Shown here: positions 61,023 through 64,000 of the stretch, one piece after another
Layout of the letters: each line of letters opens with the position of its first letter
Position numbering within the stretch: the first letter of the stretch is position 1
Source of the DNA: Diadema setosum
Lineage: Eukaryota; Echinodermata; Echinoidea; Diadematoida; Diadematidae
Direction: 5' to 3'
Assembly: GCA_033980235.1 (NCBI GenBank)
Contig: CM067075.1
Span: 29,082,385-29,146,384 of the forward strand
Length of the DNA stretch: 64,000 bases
Made by a program: the position numbers and the translations under genes
The notes under the pieces: generated by a model
Seen by the model: only the letters and a program-made list of their open reading frames with translations
Database searches by the model: none
Told to the model about the DNA's origin: nothing

Positions 61023-61700
61023 TCATATATGACCCGCTACTACAAAAGGATCCAAAAGTCAGGGGAGGTCAATTTTCTGAAAATGACATTACATTATTCC
61101 CTTACTCTTCCGCTTTAATTTCATATATGGAACGACTCATAAAAGTACTTGGTTGAGGAGATATCAATGATTTTATGAAAACATGTTAATGTAGTCTAGG
61201 AAATCAGCATTTTGAGAAAACCATCTTCAAAGATTTCCTTCAGACGCAATCATGATCAAGGGGAGGTAAGACAGTTTTCACCCCTTGACAGTAGAGGTAT
61301 GCTCCTAGCAACCTCGGCGATGTTCATTCAATCTTTCATAGCACCAGTTGTCTACACACGACCAATCAGTAACCAGGATGCCACACACTGACCAATAAGA
61401 TCACTCCCCCGTTGCTGGATGCGGAGTCTATCTGCAGCGCTAAATCCAAATCTTTGGAAACATTTCAAAGTCGGAAAATCATGGCTCAGAAAATCGCTAA
61501 TTTCTTGGCTTTCCTTTGATCATTTAGCTTTGAAATTTCAGCAGATGATAGACAGACGAAACGTTACACTACAAAATTATGTCAAAAACACATATTCAAT
61601 GGTTTTGACCGATTTCAATGATCAGACTTCAAACTCGATATTCTCGGCTCAGCCGTCGGCGACTTTCGGATCCTTTTGTTGAGGTGGGTCACATATGATC
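61023..61700. mobile_element. Non-autonomous TIR element next to the TACO1 3' end
   Basis: The left TIR (ATGACCCGCTACTACAAAAG, then GATCCAAAAGTC, 61023-61060) is inverted at 61661-61697 (GACTTTCGGATCCTTTTGTT, then GAGGTGGGTCACAT). TIRs are about 35 bp and the element about 675 bp. The 87-codon frame inside (61419-61682) runs into the right TIR and has no transposase signature. Confidence 0.7.
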
Positions 61701-61761
61701 AGATTGTCGTTGTACATACAAATGTAGTGTCATCTCCGTGGCTTACAGCAGCAATCTCATT

Positions 61762-61971
61762 TCAGTCCCTGCTGACTATGTTGTCAAATACTCGCACGAC
61801 CTCTTCGTGGTCCTCCAAGGCGTTGATGAGGTCTGCCGCTGCCTCCATGTCCGACTCGGAGAGTGCCACCGTGGTCTGCGGCACGTACTCCAGTCCACTG
61901 GACGAGGGACTGTGGGACAGCTGTGCCAGGCCTTCCCTCACGGAACGCAGGTCAGACGGGTCACATATAAA
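61762..61971 (-). CDS. TACO1: Last coding exon of TACO1 (YebC/TACO1 family)
   Basis: Read leftward from an acceptor (CTATTCCCACTGAACAG-like context; AG at 61972-61973), 70 codons end in TGA at 61762-61764. The peptide starts FICDPSDLRSVREGLAQL and carries the family's C-terminal block VPQTTVALSESDMEAAADLI, then NALEDHEEVVRVFDNIV. YebC/TACO1 proteins bind the mitochondrial ribosome or its mRNAs; the vertebrate TACO1 is required for synthesis of cytochrome c oxidase subunit I. Compared with bacterial YebC, the loop before the block carries a short serine-rich insert (HSPSSSG). The exon joins 63100-63286 in phase 0 across an 1128-bp intron. A TIR element begins about 60 bp past the stop. Confidence 0.9.
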   Translation of the reverse strand, partial: FICDPSDLRSVREGLAQLSHSPSSSGLEYVPQTTVALSESDMEAAADLINALEDHEEVVRVFDNIVSRD

Positions 61972-63099
61972 CTGTTCAGTGGGAATAAGGAAGTTTAAAC
62001 AAACTTTATATCATAACAGCCATTTGTAGCAATATTTATTCCTCCATACCTGAAACACTAGCTCCTCCCCTGACCACAGCACTAACTTTCTCCTTTACTA
62101 ATTGCATGAATATCAATGAGTGAATAAAAGGCCTGTACAAGTAAAAGAATTGGCACCTTTGCGTACAAGATATTGATGTTTCAACAGAATGCTGACACTG
62201 CCCTAAACAGTACACAGAAAATCACAGAAATAGGACTATGAAAATACTTTGTACACATCATGAAACATAAGACCTCATGACATCATACCACTACTGTATA
62301 TGCCATATATTTAGCGAGTATTTCCATGAATCAGGACTTCCGGACAATTTCGCAAGTAGTTAGATTCGCTATCGTGGAGTACAACAATGGATGGAGAAAT
62401 GTATGAATGCACATCGCATTCATGTCAATATCAGAGTGTATATTTTGTGCATTTTCAAGTCCACGAATAGCACCCCACCTACAAAATCATAAAAATAAAA
62501 GCCCCATGAAATATATCTTCGCTGGGGCGACTAGACCTTGTTTCTACAAAATGTCAAATGTTCAAGAGAGCAAAAAAAAAAAAAAAAAACATGAGCGCCA
62601 AAGCATTATATCAAATGGGATAGACTTTCCTTTGACATGCCATTCATGGTGGCTTCATTTTTGGGGTAAGACAGCTAGGATTTGGACAGGACATCACTTG
62701 AATGAATATCTGACCATCACTCCAAAAAAGTCATGGTCACCAAAATCTGCATTGCCCAAAGTCTGACGTTGCCCCACAAATATCAAACAAATACTTGGTT
62801 TGCTACCAAGAAGTGTGGTACACCTTTTCACTTCATGTACAAGAGTTTCCTTGCACAAGAGGACTTTTAGTGACATATCCAAAGAGAACAATATTTTCAA
62901 GTTAAAAGCCCCGTATATGTGAGCAGCGGTGATCTGATACTGGCATCAAGCTTTTGAGATAAGCCCACCCCCCTCTTCGAAAGAATTGGTAAGTGAAACA
63001 GACAGGGTGACCAACTGAGTCACCATGGTTTTCTTTCATTACTGGTGCATTACATAAAATTTGGACACTGGCGAAATTTGGTACCGTACATCTACTCAC
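61972..63099 (-). other. Intron of TACO1
   Basis: On the - strand it starts GTGAGTAG at 63099 and ends in AG at 61972. It contains a MITE half-copy at 62293-62330 and an A run at 62571-62590. The + strand frame 62407-62766 is intronic noise. Confidence 0.75.
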
Positions 63100-63286
63100 C
63101 ACAAAAACATTCTGCCCTTCCTCATCGACAGACTCAGACACTTCTTCCGCGCCAACGTCAATGGCCAGCTCCTCAGCAGCGTCAAAGTTCAGCGTTTCCT
63201 GGCCATCCTCCACCTGTGAGGGTACCCTCACCACACCCTTTCGCTGGAAGGCAAACATCGCTGTACCATGCTCTCCAAAGACTCCA
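63100..63286 (-). CDS. TACO1: Penultimate supported coding exon of TACO1
   Basis: Acceptor TTTCTGTGTTTACAG precedes the exon and donor GTGAGTAG follows it. The exon begins with the last base of a codon (phase 2) and ends in phase 0. It encodes GVFGEHGTAMFAFQRKGVV and then an acidic helical stretch with AAEELAIDVGAEEV and NVFV, the segment of YebC/TACO1 in which a glycine-rich turn leads to the (F/Q)xRKGV strand and the EELALEAGAEDV-type helix. The preceding N-terminal half (mitochondrial presequence and HSKW-type domain in the family) is not found between 63287 and 64000 and must lie beyond the window. The frame running on to Met 63342 is upstream of the acceptor and therefore intronic. Confidence 0.9.
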
Positions 63287-63390
63287 CTGTAAACACAGAA
63301 AAAAAAAATTGCAGACAATAAAATCCTTGCTTGTTTATCCATATTTTATTCTTTTCTGTGTTATGGGACCATTGCTCATTCTATTGCAGC

Positions 63391-63485
63391 TTTAACCCGT
63401 TGAGGACGAGTCCTGAGTATACTCGGGCAGGTGTCTATGGGAAATGCATGTTGTATCAAAATCAGTCTGTCCTCAACGGGTTAAA
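63391..63485. mobile_element. 95-bp MITE with TTAACCCGTTGA ends, copy 2
   Basis: TTTAACCCGTTGAGGACGAG is inverted as CTGTCCTCAACGGGTTAAA, with perfect 17-bp outer pairing. It has about 85-90% visual identity to 58690-58783. It sits in the TACO1 intron. Confidence 0.8.
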
Positions 63486-63837
63486 GGGGTGCAAGGAAGT
63501 CATGTCACTACCAGGCAAAATCTTTGAGAGCAAGAATGTTCAAACCTGATGATCAAGTGAATATGGCTACAAAAATAATGATGATAAAAATAACACTAAT
63601 GGCAAGAAGGAAAACCTATCACAATGGAAAGGGGGAAGGGACTTTTGATCTACCGACATCATCGCAACATCTAATTTGTATGATATTATGATGTGATCGC
63701 GACCACACTGATCACTGTTTCGTTAACAAATACACACAACCCTTTCACACTTTTTATCTCTTCCTTTGTACATCCATTTTTTAAGTCTATCACTTTATTT
63801 GATTTATTTTTTGTTTGGATTTATTTTATGTGGCTAT

Positions 63838-64000
63838 TAGTAAGGAAGCACATAGATGCTCATGAGCAGGCTATCGTAGGATCAACAGCTTTGAGTCCCC
63901 TCTAAAGGGCTCATCTATGAGGATAAAGTGCCTTGCCTTGGGGCATAACCACTGCTCCTGCTAGCAGACTTGAAAAAGGGACGTCATGATTGAAAGTCTG
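63838..64000 (-). repeat. Partial SINE of the second family, reverse orientation
   Basis: On the - strand it reads AAGGCAAGGCACTTTATCCT, then CATAGATGAGCCC and AGAGGGGACTCAAAGC, matching the body of the SINE at 54528-54725. The tRNA-like head lies beyond the right edge. Confidence 0.6.

Larger units (their letters stand above)
63287..64000 (-). other. Intron of TACO1 (runs off the window)
   Basis: No further TACO1 exon is seen on the - strand. It contains a 95-bp MITE and a partial SINE. Confidence 0.55.

Noticed and set aside
61419..61682. 87-codon frame inside the TIR element
   Set aside because: It ends in the right terminal repeat and carries no transposase motif.
63287..63342. TACO1 reading frame continued to Met 63342
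   Set aside because: This stretch is on the intron side of a strong acceptor and does not resemble the family.
1..64000. CRISPR arrays, rRNA genes, telomeric repeats
   Set aside because: None seen; the regular repeats are microsatellites and minisatellites.

Overview
The window is eukaryotic nuclear DNA from an animal: AT-rich, mostly non-coding, with a few GC-richer exons bounded by canonical GT/AG splice sites and many short non-autonomous repeats. The repeat style (tRNA-derived SINEs, numerous foldback MITEs, elements built on GTCC arrays followed by AGGTCA strings, TACATGTA-type words) suggests a marine invertebrate. My best guess is an echinoderm, but this rests on general resemblance and is not proven. 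There are no rRNA genes, no bona fide tRNA genes, no CRISPR array and no prokaryotic gene organisation.

Three protein genes can be supported. (1) A beta-1,3-glycosyltransferase of family GT31 on the + strand (18611-19861), with its whole reading frame in one exon behind a probable 5' UTR intron. It should be a Golgi type II membrane enzyme. (2) A coiled-coil gene on the + strand whose last three coding exons (46301-46451, 48772-50128, 50525-51698) join with matching splice phases to give 893 codons. I do not recognise the family. Two small phase-0 exons at 32442-32468 and 32636-32701 may be its 5' end, which would make a gene of about 19 kb. (3) The last two coding exons of a TACO1/YebC-family gene on the - strand (63100-63286, then 61762-61971). 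The product is a mitochondrial translation activator and the 5' part lies beyond the right edge. A 168-codon open frame on the - strand at 58794-59297 is unexplained.

Layout: 1-8 kb holds a 3.5 kb element with inverted arms of about 0.6 kb, a SINE and a foldback MITE. 8-18 kb is gene-poor with minisatellites, small hairpin elements and a second SINE. 18.5-19.9 kb is the glycosyltransferase. 20-32 kb is repeats, including one AGGTCA-rich element nested in another. 32-52 kb is the coiled-coil gene and its probable intron, with very long microsatellites. 52-61 kb is MITEs, a G-run/C-run foldback and a DR5-spaced AGGTCA array. 61-64 kb is TACO1, with a TIR element immediately 3' of its stop codon.

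The three genes have no evident functional link. The most notable non-genic structures are the nested AGGTCA elements, the DR5 array at 55.66 kb, the long inverted repeat at 1-4.5 kb, a near-perfect 39-bp inverted repeat at 30.9-31.0 kb, and a family of GCAGGGAGGT hairpins.
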